DNA of 64,000 bases from Alphaproteobacteria bacterium. GTDB lineage: Bacteria > Pseudomonadota > Alphaproteobacteria > Rhodospirillales > WMHbin7. Within the stretch, counting starts at the first letter, position 1. Each line of letters starts with the position of its first letter. The DNA is taken from positions 310,001-374,000 of the forward strand of contig JADGAX010000001.1 of the NCBI GenBank assembly GCA_015231795.1, read 5' to 3'. The translations under genes and the position numbers were made by a program. This document shows positions 25,093-35,322 of this stretch, one piece after another. The notes beneath the pieces were generated by a model that made no database searches, was not told the origin of the DNA, and saw only the letters and a program-made list of their open reading frames with translations.

Positions 25093-25527
25093 ATGGTTTC
25101 CCTTCGAGCAGAAAAAATACCAGAATTCGCCAAATTGCGCGTGCTGATCGTTGACGACAACGATTACATCTTGAACCTGATCAAGATGGTGGTGACCGAT
25201 CTAGGGGTCGCCGACAGCTTCTTCGCCAAGGACGCCATTGAGGCGATGAAAGTGCTGGAAGGGTCGGCGGCGGTGAATTTCGTCATCTGCGATTGGAACA
25301 TGCCGGGCATCACCGGCCTTGAATTCCTGCGCAAGCTGCGCGCCGACGGCAACAAGATCCCCTTCGTCATGCTGACCGCCAGGGCCGATGAGGGATCAGT
25401 GGTGCAGGCCAAGGAGATTGGCGTCGACGCCTATCTGGTCAAGCCCTTCTCGCCCATCCAACTGGAAAAGAAGCTGCGCGTTCTGGTCGCCGACATGCCT
25501 GAACTGCAGCCGCCCGCCAAAAAATAG
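25093..25527 (+). CDS. Single-domain response regulator (CheY-like)
   Basis: The 144-residue protein is a lone receiver domain: LRVLIVDDNDYILNLIKM (acidic pocket DD), the phosphoacceptor in FVICDWNMPGITGLEFL (Asp after Cys), MLTARADEG (Thr switch) and AYLVKPFSP (conserved Lys). There is no output domain. The kinase partner is not nearby. No clear ribosome binding site was seen. Confidence 0.92.
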   Translation: MVSLRAEKIPEFAKLRVLIVDDNDYILNLIKMVVTDLGVADSFFAKDAIEAMKVLEGSAAVNFVICDWNMPGITGLEFLRKLRADGNKIPFVMLTARADEGSVVQAKEIGVDAYLVKPFSPIQLEKKLRVLVADMPELQPPAKK

Positions 25528-25740
25528 GCGTCCGCCCCAAGCCGCAATCTTTGAAATAGACTTTTGAATCAACTGGCTCGCCAAAGTTTCATCTTTCGGA
25601 CATGTCTTTCTTGTTGCGCTGCACAAGAATCAGCTTATCCTAGTGATTAACAAGCAAGCGGCTCAATAAGCGCCGCATCGCCCATGTAAAGCACGACAAA
25701 ATTTGCCGCGATTATTGGTGATCTCCTGGGAGTCTCCCGC

Positions 25741-28440
25741 ATGAGCGTGCGCAATCTGGAATTTCTGTTCAAGCCCCGTTCGGTCGCCGTTTTCGGCGCC
25801 ACCAACCGCGAAAAGGCGGTGGGCAATCTGGTCATGCGCAACCTGCTGCAGGGCGGATTCAATGGCCCCATCATGCCGGTCAATCCCAATCACAAGGCGG
25901 TCTGCGGCGTTTTGGCCTATCCCGACGTCGCCTCCCTGCCCATGACGCCCGATCTGGCCGTCATCTGCACGCCGCCCGCCACCGTGGTGGAATTGTTCGA
26001 GAAACTGGGGGCCAGGGGCACCAAGGCCGCCATCGTCCTCACAGCAGGCCTCGCCGCCAACAAGCTCGACAGTGACCATCGCTCGATCCAGCAAGCCATG
26101 CTGGACACCGCCAAGAAATATGAAATGCGTATCCTGGGTCCCAATTGCCTGGGCCTGTTGGTGCCCAGCATCGGCCTGAACGCCAGTTTCGCCCACAAGC
26201 CCGCTTTGGAAGGACGGATCGCCTTCGTCTCGCAATCGGGCGCGTTGTGTACGGCGGTCCTGGATTGGGCGCGGCCCAAGGGCATCGGCTTCTCGCACTT
26301 CATTTCGCTGGGCGACTGCGCCGACATGGATTTCGGCGACGTGCTGGATTATCTGGGGTCCGACCCCAACACGCGGGCCATTCTGCTGTACATCGAATCG
26401 ATCCATCAGCGACGCAACTTCATGTCGGCGGCCCGTTCGGCTGCTCGCAACAAGCCGGTGCTGGCCATCAAATCGGGCCGTGTCGCCGAAGGCGCCAAGG
26501 CCGCCGCGTCGCATACCGGCGCGCTGGCGGGGGCGGATTCGGTCTATGACGCCGCCATCCGCCGGGCGGGCATGCTGCGCGTGTACACGATCGAGGAATT
26601 GTTCGCGGCCGTGGAAACGCTGGCTCGCTCGAAGCCAACCAAGGGCGACCATCTGGCGGTTCTGACCAATGGCGGCGGCATCGGCGTGATGGCGGTCGAC
26701 GACTTGATCGAAGGCGGCGGCCATCTGGCCGAGTTGAAGCCCGAAACCATCGCCAAGCTGGATGCCGTCCTGCCCGCCACTTGGTCGCGCAGCAATCCGG
26801 TCGACATCATCGGCGACGCACCGGGCGAGCGATATGTCAAGGCGCTCGAACTTTTGTTCGCCGCCGGCGAAGTGGACGCCGTTTTGTGCATGCATGCGCC
26901 CACGGCGGTTTCTTCGGCCACCGAAGTCGCCCAATCGGTGATCAAGCTGGCCAAGGAAAAGAAAATCACCTCACTGATGACCTGCTGGGTCGGCGGTGAA
27001 GCGGTGGCCGAAGCCAGACACCTGTTCAATGAATCGGGCGTGCCCACCTACAACACCCCGGCTCAGGCGGTCGGCGCCTTCCTGCATGTTCAGCGCTATC
27101 GCCAGAACCAAGAAATGTTGATGCAGACGCCGCCCTCGGCGCCCACTGAATTCACCCCCGCCACGGCAACCGCCCGCCTCGTCATCGAAAACGCCATCGC
27201 CAGCGGCCACAACATGATGAGCGAACCGGAAGCCAAAGCTGTGCTGGCAGCTTACGGCGTTCCCACCGTGGAAACCCATATCGCAAGAACCCCCGCCGAC
27301 GCCAGCCGCATCGTGCGCGACATGGGCGGCGGGCGTTGCGCGCTTAAGATTCTTTCGCCCGACATCAGCCACAAATCCGACGTCGGTGGCGTGATGCTGG
27401 ACTTGGACGGCCCCTTCGAAACCGAGAAAGCCGCGCACGCCATGCTGGAACGCGTGCAGAAATTCCATCCCAACGCCCATGTGACGGGCTTTACCGTGCA
27501 GCAGATGGCGACTAGGCCGGGTGCGCACGAACTGATCGTCGGCATGACCACCGACCCCATCTTCGGACCCGTCTTGATGTTCGGCGAAGGCGGAACGGCG
27601 GTCGAAGTCATCGGCGACAGCACCGTCGGCCTGCCCCCCTTAAACATGTCGCTGGCCCGTGAGATGATTTCGCGCACCCGCGTCTACAAACTTCTGAAGG
27701 GTTATCGCGACCGTCCGCCCGCCGATCTGGACGCCATCTGCCTGACGCTGATGCAGGTTGCGCAGTTGGTGATCGACATTCCGGAAATCCTTGAAGTGGA
27801 CATCAACCCCCTGTTCGCCGACTCCAAGGGTGTGCTGGCGCTTGACGCGCGCATCAAGGTGGCGACCACCACGACAAGAGGCACCGACCGTTTGGCCATC
27901 CGCCCCTATCCCAAGGAGTTGGAGGAATGCGTCAAGCTGGGCGAGCACAAGATCACGCTGCGCCCCATTCGCCCCGAGGATGAACCCAACCACCACGTCT
28001 TCATTTCGAAGCTGACGCCGGAAGACATTCGCTTCCGCTTCTTCGGTCTGGTCCACGAACTGCCGCACAGCGAAATGGCTAGGTTGACGCAGATCGACTA
28101 CGACCGTGAAATGGCTTTCGTAGCCACCATGCAAGACGATCATGGGCAACAAGAAACCGTTGGCGTGGTGCGCACCGTCACCGATCCCGACAACGAGCGA
28201 ACGGAATACGCCATCGTCGTGCGTTCGGACCTGAAGGGCCAGGGATTGGGGCGCGAATTGATGGAAAAGATGATCCGCTATTGCAAGACAAGGGGCACCA
28301 AATGGATGGTGGGCCAGGTGCTGGCCGACAACCGCCCCATGCTGAAATTGGCAGAGCTGCTTGGGTTCGAGCGCGTGAGATATGTCGAGGGCGACGTGAT
28401 CGAGCTGAAACTGGATTTGTCGAAATTCGCGGGCAAATAG
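25741..28440 (+). CDS. Acyl-CoA synthetase (NDP-forming)/GNAT fusion, Pat-type protein acetyltransferase
   Basis: The 899-residue protein has a CoA-binding domain (about 1-135, FLFKPRSVAVFGATNREKAVG), a succinyl-CoA-synthetase-like ligase region with FVSQSGALCTAVLDW, an ATP-grasp region (about 490-720; KILSPDISHKSDVGGV, VDINPLFADSKG), and a GNAT domain (about 735-895; LRPIRPEDEP, RSDLKGQGLGRELMEKMI, the Q/RXXGXG acetyl-CoA loop). The layout matches Pat/YfiQ, which acetylates acetyl-CoA synthetase and other proteins. The ligase part may be inactive in Pat proteins. Start ATG at 25741 with GGGAG upstream. Confidence 0.9.
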   Translation: MSVRNLEFLFKPRSVAVFGATNREKAVGNLVMRNLLQGGFNGPIMPVNPNHKAVCGVLAYPDVASLPMTPDLAVICTPPATVVELFEKLGARGTKAAIVLTAGLAANKLDSDHRSIQQAMLDTAKKYEMRILGPNCLGLLVPSIGLNASFAHKPALEGRIAFVSQSGALCTAVLDWARPKGIGFSHFISLGDCADMDFGDVLDYLGSDPNTRAILLYIESIHQRRNFMSAARSAARNKPVLAIKSGRVAEGAKAAASHTGALAGADSVYDAAIRRAGMLRVYTIEELFAAVETLARSKPTKGDHLAVLTNGGGIGVMAVDDLIEGGGHLAELKPETIAKLDAVLPATWSRSNPVDIIGDAPGERYVKALELLFAAGEVDAVLCMHAPTAVSSATEVAQSVIKLAKEKKITSLMTCWVGGEAVAEARHLFNESGVPTYNTPAQAVGAFLHVQRYRQNQEMLMQTPPSAPTEFTPATATARLVIENAIASGHNMMSEPEAKAVLAAYGVPTVETHIARTPADASRIVRDMGGGRCALKILSPDISHKSDVGGVMLDLDGPFETEKAAHAMLERVQKFHPNAHVTGFTVQQMATRPGAHELIVGMTTDPIFGPVLMFGEGGTAVEVIGDSTVGLPPLNMSLAREMISRTRVYKLLKGYRDRPPADLDAICLTLMQVAQLVIDIPEILEVDINPLFADSKGVLALDARIKVATTTTRGTDRLAIRPYPKELEECVKLGEHKITLRPIRPEDEPNHHVFISKLTPEDIRFRFFGLVHELPHSEMARLTQIDYDREMAFVATMQDDHGQQETVGVVRTVTDPDNERTEYAIVVRSDLKGQGLGRELMEKMIRYCKTRGTKWMVGQVLADNRPMLKLAELLGFERVRYVEGDVIELKLDLSKFAGK

Positions 28441-29952
28441 TCAGTAGAAGCGGATCGCCGATGATTTAAGGCCAAGGGCGCGGGCCAAACGGTCCAGCGC
28501 CTTTTCGGCGGCCTCGCCCGCATAAAGCGGCTCGCCCTCGGGCACGATCATCGACAATTCGCCCAAAGCCGGAGCCAAACGCACGCGCGGCAGCAAGCCG
28601 GGCGTGCCGCCGGTCAGCACATGGGCCAAGCGCAGGGTTTGGCCCAGTATCTCCGCCCGTTTCGCGTCATCGTCGGAAATCATCGCGCGGGCCTGTTGCG
28701 CATAGGGCGCGTCTTGCGCCCCGGCATGGCGCGAATAAAGGGCCAAGGCCAGAAAGGCGCGTTCTTGATGTTCAAGCCCCATGAAGGGCATGCGGAAGGT
28801 GCGCAGAAAGGCCTGCTCGGCCCGGTAATCGGGATGCTCGTTCCAGAAGGCGTCGGACAACAAGGCGCTGGCCATGCGAAGCCGCTGCTGATCCAACGGT
28901 TCCTGCGCGAACAGAGGCGACGACCAGACCATGATCTCGTCGGCATGTTCTGCGAAACGGCCCAGACGGCGGGCCAGATCGCGACAGGCGGCGATCAGGG
29001 GATCCTCCGTTTTCAGGCTTTCCGGCAGATGCTTGTAGAACTGGCCTTCGCGAAGGCCATAGACCGAGAAGACCAGACGTTCCGGCTTGCACAACAGCAT
29101 CAAATGGGTCAGCAGCAAAGCGGCTTGCGGCAGGGTCGCAACGCGCTTCTTGGAGATGGCCCCGAATTTTTCCAGCGAACGGCGGCTTTGGCGCGAGATC
29201 AGGTCGATCAGTTCCAGAGCTTCGCGCCGCTGGATGGTGAAATTATCGAGCACCTGAAGCGGATAGCCGGTCTGGGCGATGCAGATGCGCGCCAGGGCGC
29301 GCCAGGCTCCGCCGACGGCGTAAAGCGGCTTGCCTTGCATCGATGATAGCCAGCCATTGGGATTCAGGTGCTTTTCAATGTAGGCCAGCGCCTTTTCGCG
29401 GTCGTCGCCCGAACGTTCGGCGATGCGCAACACGCCCAGCGGCAGCGATGCGAAAGAGCCGAAACCGCCGTGATCCACCTCGACCAGATCCAGGCTGCCG
29501 CCCCCCAGATCGGCCACCAAGCCGGTCATGCCGGGCTTGCCGCACATGACGCCCAGGGCCGCCAGCTTGGCTTCCTCCTCGCCGGGCAGAACGGTGATCT
29601 TGGCGCCGGTTTCCCGTTCGATCGAGGCCACAAAATCGCGCCCATCCTCGGCGTCGCGCACGGCGGCGGTGGCCAGAACGTCGAGACGCCCCACCCCCAT
29701 CGCCTTGGCCAGCGAAACGAAACGGCCCAGAGCCGCGCGGGCCATGGGCACGCCCTCGGGATTGAGGCGTCCCCTGGCGTCCAGCCCTTGGCCAAGCGCG
29801 CACAGCACCTTCTCATTGAACATCGGCGTCGGCGTGCGGATCAGCCCGTCATAGACGCAAAGCCGGATCGAGTTCGACCCGATATCGATAATCGCCACCG
29901 GCAAGCGGCGGCTGGTCGCATTCCTGGCTTTCTGAACGCTGACCGCGCTCAT
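28441..29952 (-). CDS. ppx: Exopolyphosphatase (Ppx/GppA family)
   Basis: Hydrolyses polyphosphate and may act on pppGpp. The 503-residue protein has the sugar-kinase/actin-fold N-terminus [18 protein letters not shown], the catalytic [29 protein letters not shown], and a C-terminal HD-like helical region ([30 protein letters not shown] type). The start ATG at 29952 overlaps the ppk stop (ATGA), a conserved arrangement. The stop abuts the end of the convergent Pat gene. Confidence 0.93.
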   Translation of the reverse strand: MSAVSVQKARNATSRRLPVAIIDIGSNSIRLCVYDGLIRTPTPMFNEKVLCALGQGLDARGRLNPEGVPMARAALGRFVSLAKAMGVGRLDVLATAAVRDAEDGRDFVASIERETGAKITVLPGEEEAKLAALGVMCGKPGMTGLVADLGGGSLDLVEVDHGGFGSFASLPLGVLRIAERSGDDREKALAYIEKHLNPNGWLSSMQGKPLYAVGGAWRALARICIAQTGYPLQVLDNFTIQRREALELIDLISRQSRRSLEKFGAISKKRVATLPQAALLLTHLMLLCKPERLVFSVYGLREGQFYKHLPESLKTEDPLIAACRDLARRLGRFAEHADEIMVWSSPLFAQEPLDQQRLRMASALLSDAFWNEHPDYRAEQAFLRTFRMPFMGLEHQERAFLALALYSRHAGAQDAPYAQQARAMISDDDAKRAEILGQTLRLAHVLTGGTPGLLPRVRLAPALGELSMIVPEGEPLYAGEAAEKALDRLARALGLKSSAIRFY

Positions 29953-32120
29953 CCACCCTCTCCCAGCATCAGTTTAGGCGCCGGCTTGCCGCGCGAGGTG
30001 GCGCTGCCACGGCCCGACAGGCTGGGATTGGTCATGAAATAGGTATGGGCCGAGAACTTTTCGCCCTTGTGATCGAGACGCGTGTAGTTGCCGTTGGAAT
30101 CGAGCGTCCAGCTTTGCGCCACATCCTTCAAATTCGCCACCATGATCTGGTCGAGAATCTGGCGATGGACGGTGGTGTTCTCGATCGGAACCAGCGTTTC
30201 GACGCGCCAATCCATATTGCGTTGCATCCAATCGGCCGAGGAAATGAAGATCTTGGCCTGGCGCGACGGCATCTTGACGCCGTTGCCGAAAGCGATGACG
30301 CGCGAATGTTCCAGATAGCGTCCGACGATGCTTTTAACCCGAATGTTCTCGGACAGGCCCGGAACGCCGGGTCGCAGACAGCAAATGCCGCGCACGATCA
30401 AATCGATCTGCACACCTGCTTGACTGGCCCGATACAAGGCGTCGATCAGTTTCTTATCGACCAGCGAGTTCATCTTGACCCAGATGGTGGCCGGACGCCC
30501 CGCCTTGGCATGTTCGATCTCGTCCTCGATCAGGGCCAAAATCTTGCTGCGAATGCCCAAGGGGGCGATGGCCAATTTTTCCATGCCATCCGGCACCGCA
30601 TAGCCGGTCATGTAGTTGAACGCCTTGGCGGCGTCGCGCGACAAGGCTTCGTCGCAGGTGAAAAAAGACAGATCGGTATAGATCTTGGCCGTGATCGGAT
30701 GGTAGTTGCCGGTGCCGAAATGCACATAGCTGCGCAGCCCGCCCTGCTCGCGGCGGACCACTTGCGAAATCTTGGCGTGCGTCTTCAGCTCCATGAACCC
30801 GAACACCACCTGCGCGCCCGCAGCCTCAAGATCGCGCGCCCAGCGGATATTGGCCTCTTCGTCGAAGCGCGCCTTCAGTTCGACCATGGCGGTAACCGAC
30901 TTGCCCGCCTCGGCAGCCTCGACCAGCGCCTTTACGATGGGCGAATCCTTGCTGGTGCGATAAAGCGTCTGCTTGATCGCCACTACCTGCGGATCCATGG
31001 CCGCCTGCCTTAGGAACTGCACCACCACGTCGAAACTTTCGAAGGGATGGTGAACCACGATGTCCTTCTTGCTGATGGCGGCGAAACAATCGCCGCCGAA
31101 ATCGCGCACGCGTTCCGGAAAGCGGGCGTTATAGGGCTTGAACAGCAAGTCTGGCCGCTCGTCGGTGATGATCTGGCGCACGTCGACGATGCCCAGCAAA
31201 CCGTCAAGGACGAAAATGTCGTCGTCGGCGGCTTCCATTTCATCGAACACGATCTTGCGCAAATCCTCGGGCAGGCCGGAATTGATGGTGAGCCGGATGC
31301 AATGGCCCCTGCGTCTGCGCTTCAATGCGGTTTCGAACACGCGCACCAAATCTTCGGCTTCGTCGTCGATGTCGATTTCACTGTCGCGAATGACGCGGAA
31401 CAATCCCTTGGCCAGAACCTTGAAGCCGGGGAAAAGATGATCGAGGAACAGACTGACCACCTCTTCCAGAAAGATGAAGCGAATTTCCTCGCCGGGCAGA
31501 CGGATCACGCGTTCGACCTGATGGGGCAACGGCACCAGGGCGCGCAGCGTCTCGCCCTCGCCGCCCTTGGACAGGTGCAAGATCATAGCGAAACCCAGAT
31601 TGGGCAGGAAGGGAAACGGGTGCGCCGGATCAATGGCCAGCGGCGTCAGCACCGGAAAAATCTGGTTGATGAAATAGGTTTCCAGCCAACGCTTGTCGGA
31701 TTTGCTGAGGTCGGTTTCGCCGACGACATGCACGCCTTGGCCGTGCAGTTCCACCTTCAAGGTTTTCCAGCAATCAAGCTGACGGGCCAGAAGCTCGCTG
31801 GCCATCCGGTTGATGTCCGCCAACTGCTGGGCGGGCGTATGGCCTTCCTGCGACGGCGTGGTCACGCCCGCCTTGACCTGGCCCTTCAAGCCCGCCACGC
31901 GCACCATGTAAAATTCGTCCAAGTTCGAAGCCGAGATCGACAGAAAACGCAGCCTTTCCAGCAACGGATGGCTGGGATTTCCGGCCTCTTCCAGAACGCG
32001 GGTATTGAAGGCCAGCCAGGAAAGCTCGCGGTTGATAAAGCGGTCCTTCGATTTCAAATCCATCTGATTGTCGCCAGAATTCGCAGGATCGGCTTTATGC
32101 TTTTCGGAGTCTTTGGACAT
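29949..32120 (-). CDS. ppk1: Polyphosphate kinase 1
   Basis: Ppk1 makes polyphosphate from ATP reversibly. The 723-residue protein contains [20 protein letters not shown] at the start, [18 protein letters not shown], the phosphorylated-histidine region [18 protein letters not shown], the [19 protein letters not shown] motif, and [15 protein letters not shown] near the end. The start at 32120 has AGAGAGGC upstream, preferred over an ATG at 32138. Coupled to ppx. Confidence 0.95.
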   Translation of the reverse strand: MSKDSEKHKADPANSGDNQMDLKSKDRFINRELSWLAFNTRVLEEAGNPSHPLLERLRFLSISASNLDEFYMVRVAGLKGQVKAGVTTPSQEGHTPAQQLADINRMASELLARQLDCWKTLKVELHGQGVHVVGETDLSKSDKRWLETYFINQIFPVLTPLAIDPAHPFPFLPNLGFAMILHLSKGGEGETLRALVPLPHQVERVIRLPGEEIRFIFLEEVVSLFLDHLFPGFKVLAKGLFRVIRDSEIDIDDEAEDLVRVFETALKRRRRGHCIRLTINSGLPEDLRKIVFDEMEAADDDIFVLDGLLGIVDVRQIITDERPDLLFKPYNARFPERVRDFGGDCFAAISKKDIVVHHPFESFDVVVQFLRQAAMDPQVVAIKQTLYRTSKDSPIVKALVEAAEAGKSVTAMVELKARFDEEANIRWARDLEAAGAQVVFGFMELKTHAKISQVVRREQGGLRSYVHFGTGNYHPITAKIYTDLSFFTCDEALSRDAAKAFNYMTGYAVPDGMEKLAIAPLGIRSKILALIEDEIEHAKAGRPATIWVKMNSLVDKKLIDALYRASQAGVQIDLIVRGICCLRPGVPGLSENIRVKSIVGRYLEHSRVIAFGNGVKMPSRQAKIFISSADWMQRNMDWRVETLVPIENTTVHRQILDQIMVANLKDVAQSWTLDSNGNYTRLDHKGEKFSAHTYFMTNPSLSGRGSATSRGKPAPKLMLGEGG

Positions 32121-32232
32121 GATGCCTCTCTGGGGCAAGAAGAAGAGTCGCGATATTCGACTAAGTGGCCTATATTAGGCGGAAATCCGGGGTAGATGCC
32201 ACGGGTCTTTTGATTGTAACGGAGGCCATGCC

Positions 32233-32787
32233 ATGCCCGCCCGCGCCAAACAGGCTCCCAAGGCCCGCTATCTTTTCCTGCTGAGACATGCCAAGGCCGT
32301 TCCTTATGGACGCGACGACGGCGATTTCGGTCGCGAACTCAGCGAACGGGGCGAATCGGACGCCCTGAAGATGGCGGCCTTGTTTGAAAGCCAAGGATTC
32401 AAGCCCGAGCGCTGCCTGTGCTCGCCCGCCCTGCGGACCAAGCAAACGTTCAAGGCTCTGGCAGAGCTGGTTCCCGGCTTGAAGGCCAGCTATCCCAAGG
32501 ATCTGTACCTGATTTCGCATCAGGAATTGCTGGCGCGCATTCAAAAGATGAAGGACGATCCCGTTTCCGTTCTGGTGGTGGGACATAACCCCGGCATCGA
32601 GCGCTTGTCCCTGCTCTTGGCGAAACCAATGGCGGGCGGCGACGATGAGGGACTGGCCCGCATGAAGGACAAGTTCCCCACCGGCGCGCTGTCGGTGCTT
32701 CGGTTCCTGGGTGACGATTGGAAGGATTTGGCGGAAGGCACCTGCAGGCTTGAAGCCTTCGTGCGTCCGAAGGATCTGGAAGCCTAA
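32233..32787 (+). CDS. sixA: SixA-type phosphohistidine phosphatase
   Basis: Histidine phosphatase superfamily protein of 184 residues with the RHG-type catalytic motif as RHAKA (LFLLRHAKAVPYG), ELSERGESDALKMA, CLCSPALRTKQT and VLVVGHNPGIERLSLLL (second histidine). SixA removes phosphate from histidine-containing phosphotransfer proteins in E. coli. It diverges from ppk1; GGAGG lies 7 bases before the ATG. Confidence 0.85.
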   Translation: MPARAKQAPKARYLFLLRHAKAVPYGRDDGDFGRELSERGESDALKMAALFESQGFKPERCLCSPALRTKQTFKALAELVPGLKASYPKDLYLISHQELLARIQKMKDDPVSVLVVGHNPGIERLSLLLAKPMAGGDDEGLARMKDKFPTGALSVLRFLGDDWKDLAEGTCRLEAFVRPKDLEA

Positions 32788-33155
32788 TTACCCGATCCGG
32801 ATTCAAGTTCCTGGCAGGTAAGCGCAGCACTCACCACGATATCGCCGAATTCGCGCAGGAAGACCGACCCTTTGACCGTGCGTTGCACCAGCACGCTGCG
32901 CCGGTCTGTTTCGTCCAGCTTGCGCTTGACCAATCCCAGATCGCCCAAACGATCCAGGGCGCGGCTGACCGCAGGCTTCGAAATATTGAGAGATTGGGCA
33001 AGGCCGCGCACCGTATGCGGCGGCACGGTCAGATAGACGGTCAACAGCAGAGCCATCTGACGCGCCGATAAATCGGGCGCATCGCGTCGCACGCTCTCAA
33101 CGATAGCCCCTCGCCAAAGATCGAGGGCTTGAACCGGTTTCAGCTGTATCCCCAT
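32784..33155 (-). CDS. MarR-family transcriptional regulator
   Basis: The 123-residue winged-helix protein fits MarR: AVDLSARQMALLLTVYLTVPPHTVRGLAQSLNISKPAVSRALDRLGDLGLVKRKLD (HTH plus wing RSVLVQRT type). The start ATG at 33155 is seven bases from a perfect 16-bp palindrome at 33162-33177, which is probably its own operator. It ends convergently with sixA, overlapping by 4 bases. Ligand and other targets unknown. Confidence 0.85.
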   Translation of the reverse strand: MGIQLKPVQALDLWRGAIVESVRRDAPDLSARQMALLLTVYLTVPPHTVRGLAQSLNISKPAVSRALDRLGDLGLVKRKLDETDRRSVLVQRTVKGSVFLREFGDIVVSAALTCQELESGSGN

Positions 33156-33161
33156 GCCGCG

Positions 33162-33177
33162 ACCGTAACGTTACGGT
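33162..33177. promoter_or_regulatory. Perfect 16-bp palindrome, likely MarR operator
   Basis: ACCGTAACGTTACGGT is fully self-complementary and lies directly upstream of the MarR-type gene start, in the 50-base gap before it. MarR dimers typically bind palindromes of this size and repress their own genes. Confidence 0.6.
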
Positions 33178-33205
33178 TTCGAATTGTCCAGATGGAATCT
33201 GGCGA

Positions 33206-34594
33206 TTATTTTTTGTAGCGCTTTTTCAACATGGCGTAGGCGGCCCGCAAGGCCATGGCCTCGCCGCCAGAAGGGCGACCCGGCCTGTCGCTGGCGTTCC
33301 ACGCGAACAAATCCAGATGCGCCCAGGAAACGTCCTTGGCGACAAAACGTTGCAAGAAAAGGGCCGCCGTGATGGCTCCGGCAAAGGGCGAATCGGGCGC
33401 GCTGTTCACATCGGCGGATTTGCTTTTCAGCATGTCGTCATAGGCCGCCCACAAGGGCAAGCGCCACATCGGATCATGTTCGGCTTGGCCTGTCTGAAAC
33501 AGCGCTTCCGCCAACCTGTCGTCGTTCGAGAACAAGGCAGGCAGATCAGGTCCCAGGGCCGAGCGCGCCGCCCCGGTCAGGGTCGCGAAATCAAGCAACA
33601 GATCGGGCTTGCCCTTGGCCGCTTCGAACAAGGCGTCGGCCAGGATCAAGCGCCCCTCGGCATCGGTATTGCCCACTTCGACCGTTAGTCCCTTTCTTGT
33701 CTTCAGCACGTCCATCGGACGCATGGCGGCGGGACCCGGCATATTCTCGACCGCCGGTATCAGCAAACGAAGACGCACCGGCAGTTTGGCCGACATCACC
33801 AGATGCGCCAAAGCCAACGCATGCGCCGCCCCGCCCATGTCCTTCTTCATCAGCTTCATGGCCGAAGACGGTTTAAGATCAAGCCCGCCGGAATCGAAAC
33901 ACACGCCCTTGCCGACAAGTGCTACCAGGGGGTGGCTGGGCTTGCCCCAGGCAAGATCGATCAGGCATGGCGGGCGGGCGCTGCCCTTGCCAACCGCGTG
34001 AATGGCGGGATAGCCCTTGCTTAATAGCGCCGCCCCCGAGATGACGCGGCAAACGGCGCCGTGCCTGCGGGCCAGCTTGCGGGCCTCGCCCGCCAATTCG
34101 GCGGGTCCCAGATGCGAAGCGGGACGGTTGACCAAATCGCGCACCAGAAAGATCGCCTCGGCCTGCGCCGTCACCTCGGCCTTGTCGGCCGCCTGCGGCC
34201 AGACCAGACGCGCCAACGGCCTTGCCGTCGGCTTGCTTTTGAAACTGTCGAAACCGTAATTTCCCAGCGCCCAACCCAGCGCCGCCCGGCAGGCCTCGCT
34301 AGCCTTCAAGCGCCCATCGATCCGGTAAACGCCGGGGGGCAACAGCTTGGGCAAAGCCGCCCATTCCCATGGCGAGTCAAGGTCGGCCAGACCCGCCAGA
34401 ACATGCGAAATACCGCCCTTGGGCGACGGCAAGGCCAGAACGGTTCCCGGCTTGGCGCAAAAATCATGCGCGGACGCCCAATTTCGCGTCGGGGCCGGTT
34501 GGCGCTTCAGCCAGACCTGCAAACTGTCCTCGCCAAAGGCCAGAATGGGGATGGCGGCGGCGGTTTTCGAGACCAAACCGAAAGTTAACGTCAT
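33206..34594 (-). CDS. Leucyl aminopeptidase family (M17) metallopeptidase
   Basis: Two-metal exopeptidase of 462 residues. The C-terminal catalytic domain holds LVALVGKGVCFDSGGLDLKPSSAMKLMKKDMGGAAH (metal/active-site Lys and Asp) and VEVGNTDAEGRLILADALFEAA (Asp, Glu ligands, Arg). The N-terminal macro-like domain is shorter than in PepA, so this resembles PepB-like M17 members. The ATG at 34594 is preceded by CAAGG. The product is probably cytosolic. Confidence 0.92.
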   Translation of the reverse strand: MTLTFGLVSKTAAAIPILAFGEDSLQVWLKRQPAPTRNWASAHDFCAKPGTVLALPSPKGGISHVLAGLADLDSPWEWAALPKLLPPGVYRIDGRLKASEACRAALGWALGNYGFDSFKSKPTARPLARLVWPQAADKAEVTAQAEAIFLVRDLVNRPASHLGPAELAGEARKLARRHGAVCRVISGAALLSKGYPAIHAVGKGSARPPCLIDLAWGKPSHPLVALVGKGVCFDSGGLDLKPSSAMKLMKKDMGGAAHALALAHLVMSAKLPVRLRLLIPAVENMPGPAAMRPMDVLKTRKGLTVEVGNTDAEGRLILADALFEAAKGKPDLLLDFATLTGAARSALGPDLPALFSNDDRLAEALFQTGQAEHDPMWRLPLWAAYDDMLKSKSADVNSAPDSPFAGAITAALFLQRFVAKDVSWAHLDLFAWNASDRPGRPSGGEAMALRAAYAMLKKRYKK

Positions 34595-34667
34595 GATTTC
34601 AAACCTTGAGAGTCGCTTTTCCTTCTCCCATCATGTAGGGAATAAGGCGAAATGCAAGGAGCGAAGC

Positions 34668-35312
34668 ATGAGCACCTATACGCTGGTCATCGGAAACTAC
34701 AACACTTCGTCCTGGTCGCTGCGCCCCTGGCTTGGCATGAAGGTGGCCGCCATTCCCTTCCATGCCGAAACAGTCAATCTGCGCGCCCCCGACGCCAAGG
34801 CACAAATCCTTAAACATTCACCCTCGGGCAAGGTGCCGGTGCTGTTGCATCATGGGCTGGCGATCTGGGAATCGCTGGCCATCTTGGAATACATCGCCGA
34901 ACGCCATCCCGAAGACCAGCTTTGGCCGCATGACGAAAAAACCCGCGCCATCGCGCGCAGCGTCTGTTGCGAAATGCATTCGGGATTCGCAACGCTGCGC
35001 AAGAATTGCCCGATGGACATCATGGGACGCCCCGCCAACCATGAAGGGGTCGAGATCGCCAAGGACGACATCGCGCGCATTCAAGCCCTGTGGGAAGAGT
35101 GCCGCAGCCGATTTGGCAAGGACGGCCCCTTCCTGTTCGGAAAGTTCTCGATCGCCGACGCCATGTACGCCCCCGTCGTGACCCGCTTCACCACTTACGG
35201 CGTCAAGACCAGCCCCGCTGTGCAAGCCTATATGGAGGCCGTCTGGTCCCTGCCCGCCATGCAGGAATGGCAAGACGGCGCAAGGGCGGAAGTTCTGCTC
35301 GCCAGCGCGTGA
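34668..35312 (+). CDS. Glutathione S-transferase family protein
   Basis: The 214-residue protein has a thioredoxin-fold N-domain with LVIGNYNTSSWSLRPWLGMKV (Ser nucleophile region), the SGKVPVLLHHG cis-Pro loop and IWESLAILEYIAE (GSH-binding ES), and an alpha-helical C-domain with FGKFSIADAMYAPVVTRF. It resembles small Ser-type GSTs such as MAAI/YfcF-like. AAGGA precedes the ATG; the frame is open to 34347 upstream, which overlaps the M17 gene antisense. Substrate unknown. Confidence 0.9.
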   Translation: MSTYTLVIGNYNTSSWSLRPWLGMKVAAIPFHAETVNLRAPDAKAQILKHSPSGKVPVLLHHGLAIWESLAILEYIAERHPEDQLWPHDEKTRAIARSVCCEMHSGFATLRKNCPMDIMGRPANHEGVEIAKDDIARIQALWEECRSRFGKDGPFLFGKFSIADAMYAPVVTRFTTYGVKTSPAVQAYMEAVWSLPAMQEWQDGARAEVLLASA

Positions 35313-35322
35313 TGGCGCCTGT

